Assembly (NCBI RefSeq): GCF_002968335.2
Contig: NZ_CP134398.1
Coordinates: forward strand, 3,658,001-3,722,000
Origin: Mycobacterium sp. ITM-2016-00316
GTDB taxonomy: Bacteria > Actinomycetota > Actinomycetes > Mycobacteriales > Mycobacteriaceae
Direction: 5' to 3'
DNA length: 64,000 bases
In this document: piece by piece, positions 47,098-59,655 of the stretch
How positions within the stretch are numbered: position 1 is the stretch's first letter
Layout of the letters: the number at the start of each line of letters is the position of its first letter
Program-made: the position numbers and the translations under genes
Notes under the pieces: generated by a model
Database searches by the model: none
What the model saw: the letters and a program-made list of their open reading frames with translations, nothing else
What the model was told of the DNA's origin: nothing

Positions 47098-47688
47098 TCA
47101 GTAAGCCGCGTCGCACAGATCCAGTGCCACCGTCCGGGAATCGTTCAATTCGTTGATGGCGTCATTGAACGGACTCGGCCCGATATCTGTCGCGATCGCC
47201 GAGGCCACCGCCCGCGCGGCGTCGACCCAGCGGGTGAGCGCACCGCTCAATTCGGGCCCCAGCGGATCGGACAGACTGCCCGCGACCAGGTCCGCGCTGC
47301 CGTTCAGCGCGTCGATCGCCGGCCCTGAGGTGGCCGCCGCGTCGGCGTTCTGGTTGTACGCGTCGACGTAAGCGTTGACCGAACTGATGGCGTCCGCGCT
47401 GCTGTTGCTGATCGCCTCGCATGAGGAGTGCACCGCGCTCTTGGTGATCGACACCTGGCGCTCGGACTCCCTGGCGCTGGAACTTGCCGCCGACTCGGCG
47501 GCCGACGCTGACACCGACGCCTGATAGATCGGCGCGTCGGCCGTGTTCACCGTGGCGGTACCGCTGGTGACACTTGCGCATCCCACCACGATCATGGCCA
47601 GGCCGGCGGGCACGCCGAGTGCCAGCGCGGCGGTGCGCGTCCGCCCCGGTGCTGCGGACCTCCGCCAACTGTTCAGCATCGTCGCCAA
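47098..47688 (-). CDS. Conserved mycobacterial lipoprotein (Rv2240c-like)
   Basis: 196 residues. Signal peptide with hydrophobic AALALGVPAGLAMIVVGCAS, lipobox VVGC. The mature part is Ser/Ala-rich and helical (SASAAESAASSSARESERQ) and ends in a cysteine-containing segment, with a second cysteine mid-protein. No enzymatic domain recognised. An ATG three codons downstream of the first is an alternative start. Located between the DUF3052 gene and the divergent aceE. Confidence 0.85.
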   Translation of the reverse strand: MATMLNSWRRSAAPGRTRTAALALGVPAGLAMIVVGCASVTSGTATVNTADAPIYQASVSASAAESAASSSARESERQVSITKSAVHSSCEAISNSSADAISSVNAYVDAYNQNADAAATSGPAIDALNGSADLVAGSLSDPLGPELSGALTRWVDAARAVASAIATDIGPSPFNDAINELNDSRTVALDLCDAAY

Positions 47689-47831
47689 ACTTACCGGTTC
47701 GCCGCCGCGATGGGCAGATCATTGCAGTAGGCAACCCCGCCCGGTGATCTGCGGCAGGATAGGGGGACGATAGAGGGTGCCACAAGCATCCGTCATCCGA
47801 CACCAAGCACCTTTCAACCGAGGAGCCGTAG

Positions 47832-50621
<2,790 letters not shown>

Positions 50622-50625
50622 CGAG

Positions 50626-50668
50626 TTGTGGAGCGTCAGCCGCCCCGGTGACGGCTGACGCTCCACAA
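50626..50668 (+). terminator. Hairpin terminator between aceE and mabR
   Basis: Perfect 16-bp inverted repeat (50626-50641 and 50653-50668) with an 11-base loop, 4 bases after the aceE stop. No T-run. The right arm ends in CCACAA, close to the sequence of the MabR-like site, so it may also matter for mabR. Confidence 0.75.
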
Positions 50669-50700
50669 ACCTCTACAAAAATCAGGCGTATCTTTTGGGG

Positions 50701-51987
50701 ATGCCCGACAATCGGTTTGCCCCGCCTCCGGCGTCGACGCTGGAAGTGCTGCAGAGCGTCCCCGAGTCGGCGCTGCGCCGCCTCAAGCAGTATTCCGGCC
50801 GCCTGGCAACCGAGGCGGTGCACGCCCTGGAGACCCGGCTGCCGTTCTTCGCCGACCTGGAGGCCTCCCAGCGCGCCAGCGTGCAGCTGGTCGTACAGAC
50901 CGCGGTGATCAACTTCGTCGAGTGGATGCGGGATCCCAACAGCGATGTCGGCTATACCGCCCAGGCCTTCGAGGTGGTGCCCCAGGACCTGCGCCGCCGC
51001 GTCGCGTTGCGCCAGTCGGTGGAGATGGTGCGGGTCACCATGGAGTACTTCGAGGAAGTCGTACCCCTGCTGGCCCGCAACGAGGAACAGCTCACGGCAC
51101 TGACCGCGGGCATCCTGCGCTACAGCCGCGACCTGGCGTTCGCCGCCGCCACCGCCTACGCCGATCAGGCCGAGGCCCGCGGCGCCTGGGACACCCGGAT
51201 GGAAGCCAACCTGGTCGACGCCGTGGTGCGCGGGGACCTGGGACCCGAACTGCAGTCCCAGGCGGCCGCATTGAACTGGGACGCGACGGCGCCGGCCACC
51301 GTCATCGTCGGGCTGCCGCGCCCCGATCGCCTCGAGCAGACCGGTGACGACGTGCACGCCGCCGCCCGCAAGTGCGGCCGTTCAGCCCTGTCGGATGTAC
51401 ACGGCACCTGGTTGGTCACCATCGTCACCGGTGGACTGTCGCCGACCGAACGGTTCCTGTCGGAGCTGATGAACGTGTTCGGCGACGGGCCGGTGGTCAT
51501 CGGACCGACGGTGCCGACGTTGGGGGCGGCCCATCGCAGCGCCGCCGAGGCCATTGCCGGTATGAACGCCGTCGCAGGCTGGAGCGGCGCACCGCGTCCC
51601 GTGTCGTCACGCGAGCTGCTCCCCGAGCGCGCCCTGCTGGGCGACCCCAGCGCTGTGGCCGTGCTGGCGACCGAGGTGATGCGACCTCTCGCCGATGCCG
51701 ACCCCGCGCTCACCAAGACGCTCGACGCCTACCTCGACTCCGGCGGCGCCATCGAGGCGTGCGCGCGGAAATTGACGGTTCATCCAAACACCGTGCGATA
51801 TCGCCTCAAGCGAATCACCGATTTCACGGGCCGGGATCCGACGGTCCCCCGAGATGCGTACGTGCTGCGGGTCGCCACCACGGTGGGACGGCTCAAAGGT
51901 GACGCAAGCCACTTCAGCTCGCCAAATGGCTATTCCGGCGCGTCAGGTGGACAACAGCTCACCCGGTGGGGCGGATATAACCCGTGA
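50701..51987 (+). CDS. mabR: MabR, PucR/CdaR-type regulator of FAS-II
   Basis: 428 residues, the Rv2242 position. A central GGDEF-like region is followed by a C-terminal PucR-type helix-turn-helix (about 350-385, EACARKLTVHPNTVRYRLKRI). MabR is known in mycobacteria to bind the fasII promoter and regulate fabD-acpM-kasA-kasB-accD6 in response to acyl-CoA. The ATG at 50701 follows a purine-rich GGGG. An ACAAAA element lies about 25 bases upstream, which may allow self-control. The operon starts 130 bp downstream. Confidence 0.93.
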   Translation: MPDNRFAPPPASTLEVLQSVPESALRRLKQYSGRLATEAVHALETRLPFFADLEASQRASVQLVVQTAVINFVEWMRDPNSDVGYTAQAFEVVPQDLRRRVALRQSVEMVRVTMEYFEEVVPLLARNEEQLTALTAGILRYSRDLAFAAATAYADQAEARGAWDTRMEANLVDAVVRGDLGPELQSQAAALNWDATAPATVIVGLPRPDRLEQTGDDVHAAARKCGRSALSDVHGTWLVTIVTGGLSPTERFLSELMNVFGDGPVVIGPTVPTLGAAHRSAAEAIAGMNAVAGWSGAPRPVSSRELLPERALLGDPSAVAVLATEVMRPLADADPALTKTLDAYLDSGGAIEACARKLTVHPNTVRYRLKRITDFTGRDPTVPRDAYVLRVATTVGRLKGDASHFSSPNGYSGASGGQQLTRWGGYNP

Positions 51988-52030
51988 GCCCAGGTTGCGG
52001 CCAGGTCTCGGCGCGGTCGCTTCACGTGCG

Positions 52031-52053
52031 CTTTTGTGGAAACTCCACAAAAG
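52031..52053. promoter_or_regulatory. MabR-type operator in the fasII promoter
   Basis: CTTTTGTGGA-AAC-TCCACAAAAG, a perfect 10-3-10 inverted repeat. It contains TTTTGT-N9-ACAAAA (52032-52052), the arrangement I remember as the published MabR site. It is about 65-85 bases upstream of fabD, a normal place for control of the operon. Confidence 0.75.
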
Positions 52054-52117
52054 AATAAGACAAGGTTCATAATCTCTTACACCGCACTATGGGCCTCTCA
52101 CAGTGTTTTCTTAATCC

Positions 52118-53041
52118 GTGCCCCAAAAGAATGTGCTTGCGCTGCTTGCGCCCGGACAGGGCTCGCAGACCCCCGGCATGCTCACCTCGTGGTTGGAGCT
52201 GCCCGGGGCGGCCGACCGACTGAACGTGTGGTCGGAGATCAGCGGACTGGATCTGGCCCGCCTGGGTACCACCGCGACCGCGGAGGAGATCACCGATACC
52301 GCGGTGACCCAGCCGCTCGTGGTGGCCGCGACGCTGCTGGCACACGAAGAACTGACCAAGCGCGGCCTCATCGCCGATAAGTCCGCCGCCGTCGCCGGAC
52401 ATTCGGTCGGCGAGATCGCGGCGTACGCCATCGCCGGCGTCATCTCCGCCGATGACGCGGTGAAACTGGCCGCCACCCGCGGTGCGGAAATGGCCAAGGC
52501 CTGCGCACTGGAGCCGACCGGCATGGCCGCCGTGCTCGGTGGTGACGAGGCCGAGGTGCTGGCCCGCCTGGAGTCCCTCGATCTCATCCCGGCCAACCGC
52601 AATGCCGCCGGCCAGATCGTCGCCGCCGGAGCGGTCGCGGCGCTGGAGAAGCTCGCCGAGGATCCGCCGGCCAAGGCCCGGGTCCGCGTGCTGGCCACCG
52701 CCGGGGCGTTCCACACCCATTACATGGCGCCCGCCGCCGAGGGTTATGCCGCGGCGGCCGCCACCGTGGCCACCAACGAGCCCACCGCGACACTGCTGTC
52801 CAACGCCGACGGCAAGCCGGTCGAGTCGGCGGCGGACGCGATGACCAAGCTCGTCGCCCAGATGACCCGGCCGGTGCGCTGGGATCTGTGCAACGAGACG
52901 CTGCGCGGCCTGGAGGTGACGGCCATCGTGGAGTTCCCGCCCGCGGGAACCCTGGTCGGCATCGCCAAACGAGAACTGAAGGGCACACCGACACATGCGG
53001 TGAAGGCCCCGTCAGACCTGGACGGACTCGCCGAGCTCTGA
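52118..53041 (+). CDS. fabD: Malonyl-CoA:ACP transacylase
   Basis: 307 residues from a GTG at 52118. FabD loads malonate from CoA onto AcpM. It has the family motifs PGQGSQTPGM, GHSVGE (nucleophile) and GAFHTHYMAPA. Starting instead at GTG 52133 gives 302 residues and places the nucleophile Ser at 91, both as in M. tuberculosis, so that start is a real alternative. First gene of the FAS-II operon, with a MabR-type operator upstream. Confidence 0.96.
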   Translation: MPQKNVLALLAPGQGSQTPGMLTSWLELPGAADRLNVWSEISGLDLARLGTTATAEEITDTAVTQPLVVAATLLAHEELTKRGLIADKSAAVAGHSVGEIAAYAIAGVISADDAVKLAATRGAEMAKACALEPTGMAAVLGGDEAEVLARLESLDLIPANRNAAGQIVAAGAVAALEKLAEDPPAKARVRVLATAGAFHTHYMAPAAEGYAAAAATVATNEPTATLLSNADGKPVESAADAMTKLVAQMTRPVRWDLCNETLRGLEVTAIVEFPPAGTLVGIAKRELKGTPTHAVKAPSDLDGLAEL

Positions 53042-53114
53042 GTCCGGGTAGCACCGATAAAAGACGTTCAACCTCACTCCGACAGCCGGAGTGCCGTAAC
53101 AAGAAGGAGCCATT

Positions 53115-53405
53115 GTGGCCAACCAAGAAGAAATCATCGCCGGCCTCGCCGAGATCATCGAAGAGGTCACCGGCATCGAGCCGTCCGAGGTCACGATGGA
53201 GAAGTCCTTCGTCGACGACCTGGACATCGACTCGCTGTCGATGGTGGAGATCGCCGTGCAGACCGAGGACAAGTACGGCGTGAAGATCCCCGATGAGGAT
53301 CTGGCCGGCCTGCGCACCGTCGGTGACGTCGTCTCCTACATCCAGAAGCTCGAAGAAGAGAACCCCGAGGCCGCCGCCGCACTGCGCGAGAAGTTCGCAC
53401 AGTGA
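53115..53405 (+). CDS. acpM: Mycobacterial acyl carrier protein AcpM
   Basis: 96 residues. Carries growing meromycolate chains on phosphopantetheine at Ser40 in the DIDSLSM motif. M. tuberculosis AcpM (115 aa) has a longer, flexible C-terminal extension; here the protein ends at about the point where that extension starts (AALREKFAQ). The GTG start follows GAAGGAG. The TGA overlaps the kasA GTG by 4 nt. Confidence 0.97.
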   Translation: MANQEEIIAGLAEIIEEVTGIEPSEVTMEKSFVDDLDIDSLSMVEIAVQTEDKYGVKIPDEDLAGLRTVGDVVSYIQKLEEENPEAAAALREKFAQ

Positions 53406-54652
53406 CACGTCCTTCCACTGCTAATGGCGGTTTCCCCAACGTCGTCGTGACCGCCGTCACGGCGACCACTGCGCTCGCGCCGGACATCGAGAGCACGTGG
53501 AAGGGTCTGCTGGCGGGCGAGAGTGGCATCCGAGTCCTCGAAGACGACTTCGTGGGCAAGTGGGATCTGAGCGTCAAGATCGGCGGGCACCTCGCGGAGC
53601 CCCTCGATCCGCTGATGTCCCGCCTGGAACTGCGACGCATGTCGTACGTCCAGCGCATGTCCAAGTACGTCGGCAATCAACTGTGGGAATCCGCCGGTAA
53701 GCCCGAGGTCGATCCCGACCGTTTCTCGGTCGTGATCGGCACCGGCCTCGGTGGCGGCGAGAAGATCGTCGAGATGTATGACGCGATGAACGAGGGCGGA
53801 CCCCGCAAGGTGTCCCCGCTGGCCGTTCAGATGGTCATGCCCAACGGTGCCGCCGCGGTCGTCGGTCTCGAGCTCGGCGCCCGCGCCGGGGTCATCACCC
53901 CGGTGTCGGCGTGTTCGTCGGGTTCGGAGGCCATCGCCCACGCGTGGCGTCAGATCGTCATGGGCGATGCCGATATCGCGGTCTGTGGTGGCGTGGAGGG
54001 CATGATCGAGGCACTGCCCATCGCGGCGTTCTCGATGATGCGGGCCATGTCGACCAAGAACGACGACCCGGAGGGGGCGTCGCGGCCGTTCGACAAGAAC
54101 CGTGACGGCTTCGTGTTCGGCGAGGCCGGGGCGATGATGATCATCGAGACCGAGGAGCACGCCAAGGCTCGCGGCGCCAAGCCGCTGGCCCGTCTCATGG
54201 GTGCCGGCATCTCGTCGGACGCCTTCCACATGGTGGCGCCGGCGCCGGACGGTCTTCGGGCCGGCCACGCGATGAAGCGCGCCATGGAGACGGCGGGGTT
54301 GTCCCCCTCGGACATCAGCCACGTCAACGCACACGCCACGGCAACCCCCATCGGTGACACCGCAGAGGCCAATGCGCTGCGCGTCGCCGGAGTCGGTCAT
54401 GCCGCGGTGTACGCGCCCAAGTCGGCGCTGGGCCACTCGATCGGTGCCGTCGGCGCCCTCGAGTCGATCCTGACCGTGCTGGCACTGCGTGACGGTGTCA
54501 TCCCGCCGACCCTCAACTACGAGACCCCCGATCCTGAGATCGATCTCGATGTTGTTGCGGGCGAGCCTCGTTATGGCGACTACCAGTACGCCATCAACAA
54601 CTCGTTCGGTTTCGGTGGCCACAATGTGGCATTGGCGTTCGGACGTTACTGA
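53402..54652 (+). CDS. kasA: Beta-ketoacyl-ACP synthase KasA
   Basis: 416 residues. Condensing enzyme for FAS-II elongation, target of thiolactomycin-type inhibitors. Catalytic Cys171 lies in [15 protein letters not shown], and the two catalytic histidines in [10 protein letters not shown] and [13 protein letters not shown] are present. Ends [14 protein letters not shown]. The GTG start overlaps the acpM stop. Paralogue of the following kasB. Confidence 0.97.
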   Translation: MTRPSTANGGFPNVVVTAVTATTALAPDIESTWKGLLAGESGIRVLEDDFVGKWDLSVKIGGHLAEPLDPLMSRLELRRMSYVQRMSKYVGNQLWESAGKPEVDPDRFSVVIGTGLGGGEKIVEMYDAMNEGGPRKVSPLAVQMVMPNGAAAVVGLELGARAGVITPVSACSSGSEAIAHAWRQIVMGDADIAVCGGVEGMIEALPIAAFSMMRAMSTKNDDPEGASRPFDKNRDGFVFGEAGAMMIIETEEHAKARGAKPLARLMGAGISSDAFHMVAPAPDGLRAGHAMKRAMETAGLSPSDISHVNAHATATPIGDTAEANALRVAGVGHAAVYAPKSALGHSIGAVGALESILTVLALRDGVIPPTLNYETPDPEIDLDVVAGEPRYGDYQYAINNSFGFGGHNVALAFGRY

Positions 54653-54706
54653 GGATTCAGGGGAGAGTCCTCCAAGCAATGCGGCAGTAAAGAGGTGGGG
54701 AACAGC

Positions 54707-55960
54707 GTGACTGGGCTCTCGACGGGGAACGGTCTTCCCAACGTGGTCGTCACTGGCGTAGCCATGACGACCGCGTTGGCGACCGACGCCGATACGACGT
54801 GGAAGAAGCTGCTGGCGGGTGAAAGCGGCATCCGGACACTCGAAGACGATTTCATCGAGATGTACGACCTGCCGGTGCGTATCGGCGGCCATCTGCTCGA
54901 GGACTTCGACAGCGAGCTGACCAGGGTCGAACTGCGTCGCCTGTCATACCTGCAGAAGATGTCGACGGTCATCGGCCGTCGGGTATGGGAGAACGCAGGC
55001 TCCCCCGAGGTCGACCCCAAGCGGCTGATGGTCTCCATCGGCACCGGCCTGGGATCGGCCGAGGAGCTCGTCTTCGCCTACGACGGCATGCGGGCCAAGG
55101 GCCTGCGCGCGGTCTCGCCGCTGGTGGTGCAGATGTACATGCCCAACGGCGCGGCCGCTGCCGTCGGCCTGGAGCGTAAGGCCAAAGCCGGTGTCACCAC
55201 CGTGATCTCGGCGTGCGCGTCGGGTTCGGAAGGTATCGCCAACGCCTGGCGCAACATCGTGTTCGGTGAGGCGGATATCGCCATCTGCGGCGGCGTCGAG
55301 ACGAAGATCGAAGCCGTGCCGATCGCGGGCTTCGCCCAGATGCGCATCGTGCTCTCCAACACCAACGACGACCCGGCCGGTGCCTGCCGGCCGTTCGACC
55401 GGGACCGCAACGGTTTCGTGTTCGGCGAGGGCGGCGCCATGATGGTCATCGAGACCGAGGAGCACGCCAAGGCCCGCGGCGCCAACATCCTGGCCCGCAT
55501 CATGGGTGCCAGCGTCACCTCGGACGGCTTCCACATCGTGGCGCCCGATCCCAACGGCGAGCAGGCCGGGCACGCGATGTCGCGGTCCATCCAGCTCGCG
55601 GGCCTGCAACCGAGCGATATCGACCACATCAACGCGCACGCGACGGGCACCAGCGTCGGCGACGTCGCCGAGGGTGTGGCGATCAACAATGCGATGAAGG
55701 GCCACAAGCCCGCGGTGTACGCACCGAAATCGGCGCTGGGCCACTCCGTGGGAGCCGTCGGCGCAGTGGAGTCCATTCTCACAGTGTTTGCCTTGCGTGA
55801 CGGGATCGTCCCCCCAACCCTTAACCTTAAGAATCTGGACCCCGACATCGACCTGGACGTGGTGGCTGGCGAGCCCCGTACCGGTGACTACAAGTACGCG
55901 ATCAACAACTCGTTCGGATTCGGTGGGCACAATGTGGCGCTCACCTTCGGAAAGTACTGA
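54707..55960 (+). CDS. kasB: Beta-ketoacyl-ACP synthase KasB
   Basis: 417 residues from GTG 54707 (MTGLSTGN). KasB extends already long meromycolate chains. Nucleophile Cys170 in [15 protein letters not shown], with the two histidines in [10 protein letters not shown] and [22 protein letters not shown] at 54691-54699 sits at a good distance for 54707, while an in-frame GTG at 54695 lies within that element. Some 54 bases separate it from kasA. Closely similar to KasA, as in all mycobacteria. Confidence 0.95.
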   Translation: MTGLSTGNGLPNVVVTGVAMTTALATDADTTWKKLLAGESGIRTLEDDFIEMYDLPVRIGGHLLEDFDSELTRVELRRLSYLQKMSTVIGRRVWENAGSPEVDPKRLMVSIGTGLGSAEELVFAYDGMRAKGLRAVSPLVVQMYMPNGAAAAVGLERKAKAGVTTVISACASGSEGIANAWRNIVFGEADIAICGGVETKIEAVPIAGFAQMRIVLSNTNDDPAGACRPFDRDRNGFVFGEGGAMMVIETEEHAKARGANILARIMGASVTSDGFHIVAPDPNGEQAGHAMSRSIQLAGLQPSDIDHINAHATGTSVGDVAEGVAINNAMKGHKPAVYAPKSALGHSVGAVGAVESILTVFALRDGIVPPTLNLKNLDPDIDLDVVAGEPRTGDYKYAINNSFGFGGHNVALTFGKY

Positions 55961-56013
55961 CAGAAGTACCGAAGGCGCCGGTCACCATTCCGACGCGTAA
56001 CCAGGAGGACTGG

Positions 56014-57435
56014 ATGACCACGATGGCTCCCGAAGCAGCAGCTGAGTCGCTCGACCCGCGCGACCCACTGCTCCGGCTCAAGACGTTCTTCGACGACGGC
56101 AGCGTGTCGGTGCTGCACGAGCGTGACAAGTCCGGTGTGCTCGCCGCCTCGGGCACCGTCAACGGTGTGAAGACCGTGGCGTTCTGCACCGACGGCACCG
56201 TCATGGGTGGCGCGATGGGCGTCGAGGGTTGCGCGCACATCGTCAACGCCTACGACCTCGCCATCGAGGAGCAGAGCCCGATCGTCGGCATCTGGCATTC
56301 CGGGGGCGCACGCCTGGCCGAGGGCGTCAAGGCCCTGCACGCGGTGGGCCTGGTCTTCGAGGCGATGATCCGTGCCTCCGGGTACGTCCCGCAGATCTCG
56401 GTGGTCGTCGGCTTCGCCGCCGGTGGAGCCGCCTACGGTCCCGCGCTGACCGACGTCATCGTGATGGCGCCGGAGAGCAAGATCTTCGTCACCGGACCCG
56501 ATGTGGTGCGCAGCGTGACCGGCGAGGACGTCGACATGGTGTCCCTCGGCGGCCCGGAGGCCCATCACAAGAAGTCCGGTGTGTGCCACATCGTGGCCGA
56601 CGATGAGCTCGATGCCTACGAGCGCGGTCGCCGCCTGGTCGGATTCTTCTGCCAGCAGGGCCATTTCGACCGCGCCAAGGCCGAGGCCGGCGATACCGAC
56701 CTCAAGGCCCTGATGCCCGCCTCCGCGCGGCGCGCCTACGACGTGCACCCGATCGTCGAAGCGCTGCTGGACAAGGATTCGCACTTCGAGGAATTCCAGT
56801 CCCGCTGGGCCCCGTCCATCGTGGTGGGCCTGGGCCGGCTGGCCGGTCGCACCGTCGGCGTCATCGCCAACAACCCGCTGCGCCTGGGCGGCTGCCTGAA
56901 CTCCGAAAGTGCGGAGAAGTCGGCGCGTTTCGTGCGCCTGTGTGACGCCTTCGGCATCCCGCTCGTCGTCGTCGTGGACGTCCCGGGTTACCTGCCCGGT
57001 GTGGACCAGGAATGGGGCGGCGTCGTGCGCCGCGGCGCCAAGCTGCTGCACGCGTTCGGTGAGGCCACCGTCCCGCGCGTCACGCTGGTCACCCGCAAGA
57101 TCTACGGCGGCGCCTACATCGCGATGAACTCGCGCTCACTGGGCGCTACCAAGGTCTTCGCCTGGCCGGACGCCGAGGTCGCCGTGATGGGCGCCAAGGC
57201 CGCGGTGGGCATCCTGCACAAGCGCAAGCTGGCCGCCGCCGCCGATCACGAGCGCGACGCCCTGCACGAGGAACTGGCCGCCGAGCACGAGCGGATCGCC
57301 GGCGGCGTGGACAGCGCCATCGACATCGGCGTGGTGGACGCGAAGATCGATCCCGCCCACACTCGCAGCGTGATCACCCAGGCGCTGGCCGAGGCGCCCG
57401 CACGGCGCGGTCGCCACAAGAACATCCCGCTGTAA
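56014..57435 (+). CDS. accD6: Acyl-CoA carboxylase carboxyltransferase subunit AccD6
   Basis: 473 residues. Beta subunit that transfers carboxyl groups to acetyl-CoA, giving malonyl-CoA for FAS-II; it works with a biotinylated alpha subunit encoded elsewhere. The crotonase-like carboxyltransferase fold shows GIWHSGGARLAEGVKAL and an SVVVGFAAGGAAYGPALTDV-like oxyanion loop in the N-terminal half, and VDVPGYLPGVDQEWGGVVRRGAKLL in the C-terminal half. The ATG at 56014 follows CAGGAGGACTGG. Last gene of the operon; a bidirectional hairpin follows. Confidence 0.95.
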   Translation: MTTMAPEAAAESLDPRDPLLRLKTFFDDGSVSVLHERDKSGVLAASGTVNGVKTVAFCTDGTVMGGAMGVEGCAHIVNAYDLAIEEQSPIVGIWHSGGARLAEGVKALHAVGLVFEAMIRASGYVPQISVVVGFAAGGAAYGPALTDVIVMAPESKIFVTGPDVVRSVTGEDVDMVSLGGPEAHHKKSGVCHIVADDELDAYERGRRLVGFFCQQGHFDRAKAEAGDTDLKALMPASARRAYDVHPIVEALLDKDSHFEEFQSRWAPSIVVGLGRLAGRTVGVIANNPLRLGGCLNSESAEKSARFVRLCDAFGIPLVVVVDVPGYLPGVDQEWGGVVRRGAKLLHAFGEATVPRVTLVTRKIYGGAYIAMNSRSLGATKVFAWPDAEVAVMGAKAAVGILHKRKLAAAADHERDALHEELAAEHERIAGGVDSAIDIGVVDAKIDPAHTRSVITQALAEAPARRGRHKNIPL

Positions 57436-57458
57436 GCCCGCACCTCCCGCACCTCCCG

Positions 57459-57515
57459 CGAAACTGTATTCCAGACGGCCGTCACTCGACATTTGCCTTC
57501 TGGAATACAGTTTCG
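57459..57515. terminator. Bidirectional hairpin between accD6 and glpD
   Basis: 17-bp stem (57459-57475 with 57499-57515), arms CGAAACTGTATTCCAGA and its reverse complement, 23-base loop. It ends 6 bases before the glpD stop codon, so it can serve both convergent genes. Confidence 0.75.
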
Positions 57516-57521
57516 GCGTTT

Positions 57522-59057
57522 CTAGACGAACTCGCGGGCCACTGCCTCGGCCCGCCCACGATCGGCGGCCACCAGTCCGATCCGGGTGCGCCGGTCCAGG
57601 ATGTCCTCGGCGGTCAGCGCGCCCTCGTGGCTCACGGCGTACTCGAATTCGGCACGCAGGACGTCGATTCCCTCGGCGACCCGCTCCGCCGGCCGGTCGC
57701 AGGTGGCCCGGGCGATCACATTCGGCGCCTCCGCACCGTAGCGGGCCACCAGTGAGGACGGCATCTCCACCGACTCGCGCAGCGTGGCGACCGGGTTGGC
57801 CGGTGCCCCGACCAGCGGCAGGTTGCGGGTGCGGCACTGCCCGGCGGCCAGCCCACGCAGCGCCACCGCCCGGTCCAGCACGTCCTCGGCCATGTAGCGG
57901 TATTCGGTGAGCTTGCCGCCGATCACGCTGATCACGCCGTTGGGTGACTCGGTCACCGCGTGTTCCCGGGACACATCGGCGGTGTGCCCGCCGGATTCGA
58001 TGAGCGGGCGCAGCCCGGCGTAGGACCCGCGCACATCGGCCTTGGTCAGCGCGGTGTCCAGGGCGGTGTTGACGGTGTCGAGCAGGAACGACACCTCGGC
58101 CTGGGTGGGTTGCGGCACATCGGGAATGGGCCCGGGCGCATCCTCGTCGGTGAGTCCGAGATAGACCCGACCCAGCTGCTCGGGCATCGCGAAGACGAAC
58201 CGGTTGAGCTCCCCCGGTATCGGGATGGTCAGCGCCGCAGTGGGATTACCGAACGCGGCGGCGTCGAAAACCAGGTGGGTGCCGCGGCTGGGCCGCAACC
58301 TGATCGACGGGTCCACCTCCCCCGCCCACACGCCGGAGGCATTGATCACCGCGCGGGCGCGCACGTCCACCGATTCACCGGTGAGCTGATCGACGAGGCG
58401 CACCGAATCCCCCTGTGCGGCCTGTGCGGACACTCGGGTCAGCACGGTGGCTCCGTGCTGGGCTGCGGTGCGGGCCACGGCGGTGACCAGCCGGGCATCG
58501 TCGATCAGCTGACCGTCGTAGGCCAGGAAGGCGCCGTCGAGTCCGTCGCGGCGAACCGTCGGCGCCAGCTGCACCGCGCGGGCGGCATCGATCCGGCGCG
58601 ATCGCGGCAGCGTCGCCACCGAGGTCCCCGCCAGCCTGCGCAGCCCGTCGCCGGCCACGAAGCCGACCCGGACCAGGGCGCGGGAAGCGCGGTTCATCCC
58701 GGGCAGCAGTGGCACCAGCTGCGGCATGGCCGACACCAGGTGAGGTGCGTTGCGGGTCATCAGGATTCCGCGCTCGATGGCGCTGCGGCGGGCGATGCCG
58801 ACATTGCCGGTCGCCAGGTAGCGCAGCCCGCCGTGCACGAGTTTGGAACTCCAGCGGCTGGTGCCGAACGCCAGATCGTGTTTCTCGACAAGCACGACAC
58901 GCAGCCCGCGGGTGGCCGCGTCCAGCGCGATACCGGTGCCGGTGATCCCGCCGCCGATCACCAGCACGTCGACGGGTGTGCCGTCGGCCAGGGACTCGAG
59001 TTCGGCGCTGCGGCGCTCGCGGTTGAGGGCGCTGTCCTTGAGGGGCGCGGGGTTCAT
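57522..59057 (-). CDS. glpD: FAD-dependent glycerol-3-phosphate dehydrogenase
   Basis: 511 residues, the Rv2249c (glpD1) position. Oxidises glycerol-3-phosphate to dihydroxyacetone phosphate at the membrane. N-terminal VLVIGGGITGTGIALDAATRG is the FAD motif, followed by SRWSSKLVHGGLRYL with conserved phosphate-binding residues, a middle VYLGLTDEDAPGP, and the C-terminal DxVL domain. The ATG at 59057 (MNPAPLKDSALN) overlaps the TetR stop by 4 nt, so both belong to one transcript. Confidence 0.95.
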   Translation of the reverse strand: MNPAPLKDSALNRERRSAELESLADGTPVDVLVIGGGITGTGIALDAATRGLRVVLVEKHDLAFGTSRWSSKLVHGGLRYLATGNVGIARRSAIERGILMTRNAPHLVSAMPQLVPLLPGMNRASRALVRVGFVAGDGLRRLAGTSVATLPRSRRIDAARAVQLAPTVRRDGLDGAFLAYDGQLIDDARLVTAVARTAAQHGATVLTRVSAQAAQGDSVRLVDQLTGESVDVRARAVINASGVWAGEVDPSIRLRPSRGTHLVFDAAAFGNPTAALTIPIPGELNRFVFAMPEQLGRVYLGLTDEDAPGPIPDVPQPTQAEVSFLLDTVNTALDTALTKADVRGSYAGLRPLIESGGHTADVSREHAVTESPNGVISVIGGKLTEYRYMAEDVLDRAVALRGLAAGQCRTRNLPLVGAPANPVATLRESVEMPSSLVARYGAEAPNVIARATCDRPAERVAEGIDVLRAEFEYAVSHEGALTAEDILDRRTRIGLVAADRGRAEAVAREFV

Positions 59058-59635
59058 GGCTGCAGGTATCCGTTCAGGGCGTGGGCCAGTTCGGCGGCCA
59101 GGTCGGCGGAGCTGAGGATGGGCTCGACCATCTGCGCGGACTGCACGGTCGACTGGGTGATGAGCAGGCACATGGCCGCCAGCCGGCGCGGATCGCCGGC
59201 GCGCACGCTGCCGTGCTGCTGCGCCAGTTCGATCTGGGCGGCGGTCGCATCGATGAGGATCTGCTGGCTGGTGCCCAGCCGTTCGGCGATGTAGACCATG
59301 GCCAGTTCGGGGGCACTGTGCAGCACCGACATCACGATCTCGTCGTGCTGCAGCCGTGCGGCGACCGCGACGATCCGGGCCACCAGCGCCTCCCGGCCGA
59401 TCTCGCGGTCACCGGCCTCGTCGAGCACGCGGGTGACCCGGGACGTGAGCAGCGCGGCCAGGATGGACGGGGTGTCCGGCCAGCGCCGGTACACGGTCGG
59501 GCGGCTGACGCCGGCGCGGCGGGCGATTTCGGCGAGCGTGACGCGGTCGATGCCGTAGGCGAGCACGCAGGCGGCGGCGGCGTCGAGGATCCGGTCTGCC
59601 ACCGACGCTTCGGCGTCATCGTTACTGATTGACAT
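59054..59635 (-). CDS. TetR-family regulator (Rv2250c-like)
   Basis: 193 residues. HTH at about 10-55 with AEIARRAGVSRPTVYRRWPD, which is typical TetR, followed by a variable helical ligand-binding domain. The gene overlaps glpD downstream and is only 20 bp from the divergent FAD-oxidase gene. It probably controls itself, glpD and perhaps the oxidase; the ligand is unknown. The ATG at 59635 (MSISNDD) is the only reasonable start. Confidence 0.93.
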   Translation of the reverse strand: MSISNDDAEASVADRILDAAAACVLAYGIDRVTLAEIARRAGVSRPTVYRRWPDTPSILAALLTSRVTRVLDEAGDREIGREALVARIVAVAARLQHDEIVMSVLHSAPELAMVYIAERLGTSQQILIDATAAQIELAQQHGSVRAGDPRRLAAMCLLITQSTVQSAQMVEPILSSADLAAELAHALNGYLQP

Positions 59636-59655
59636 GATGTGTAATACTGTAACGC
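59636..59655. promoter_or_regulatory. 20-bp divergent promoter and likely operator of tetR and FAD oxidase genes
   Basis: The two start codons are 20 bp apart. Plus strand: TACTGT ends 5 bases before the ATG at 59656. Minus strand: TACAGT about 10 bases before the ATG at 59635. Two TGTAA-type half sites, about 8 bases apart, lie between them. Both mRNAs would be almost leaderless and the regulator must bind on top of both. Confidence 0.5.

Noticed and set aside
53402..55960. Two very similar ketosynthase genes in a row, considered as an assembly duplication
   Set aside because: They differ throughout and match the separate KasA and KasB types known in this order in mycobacteria.
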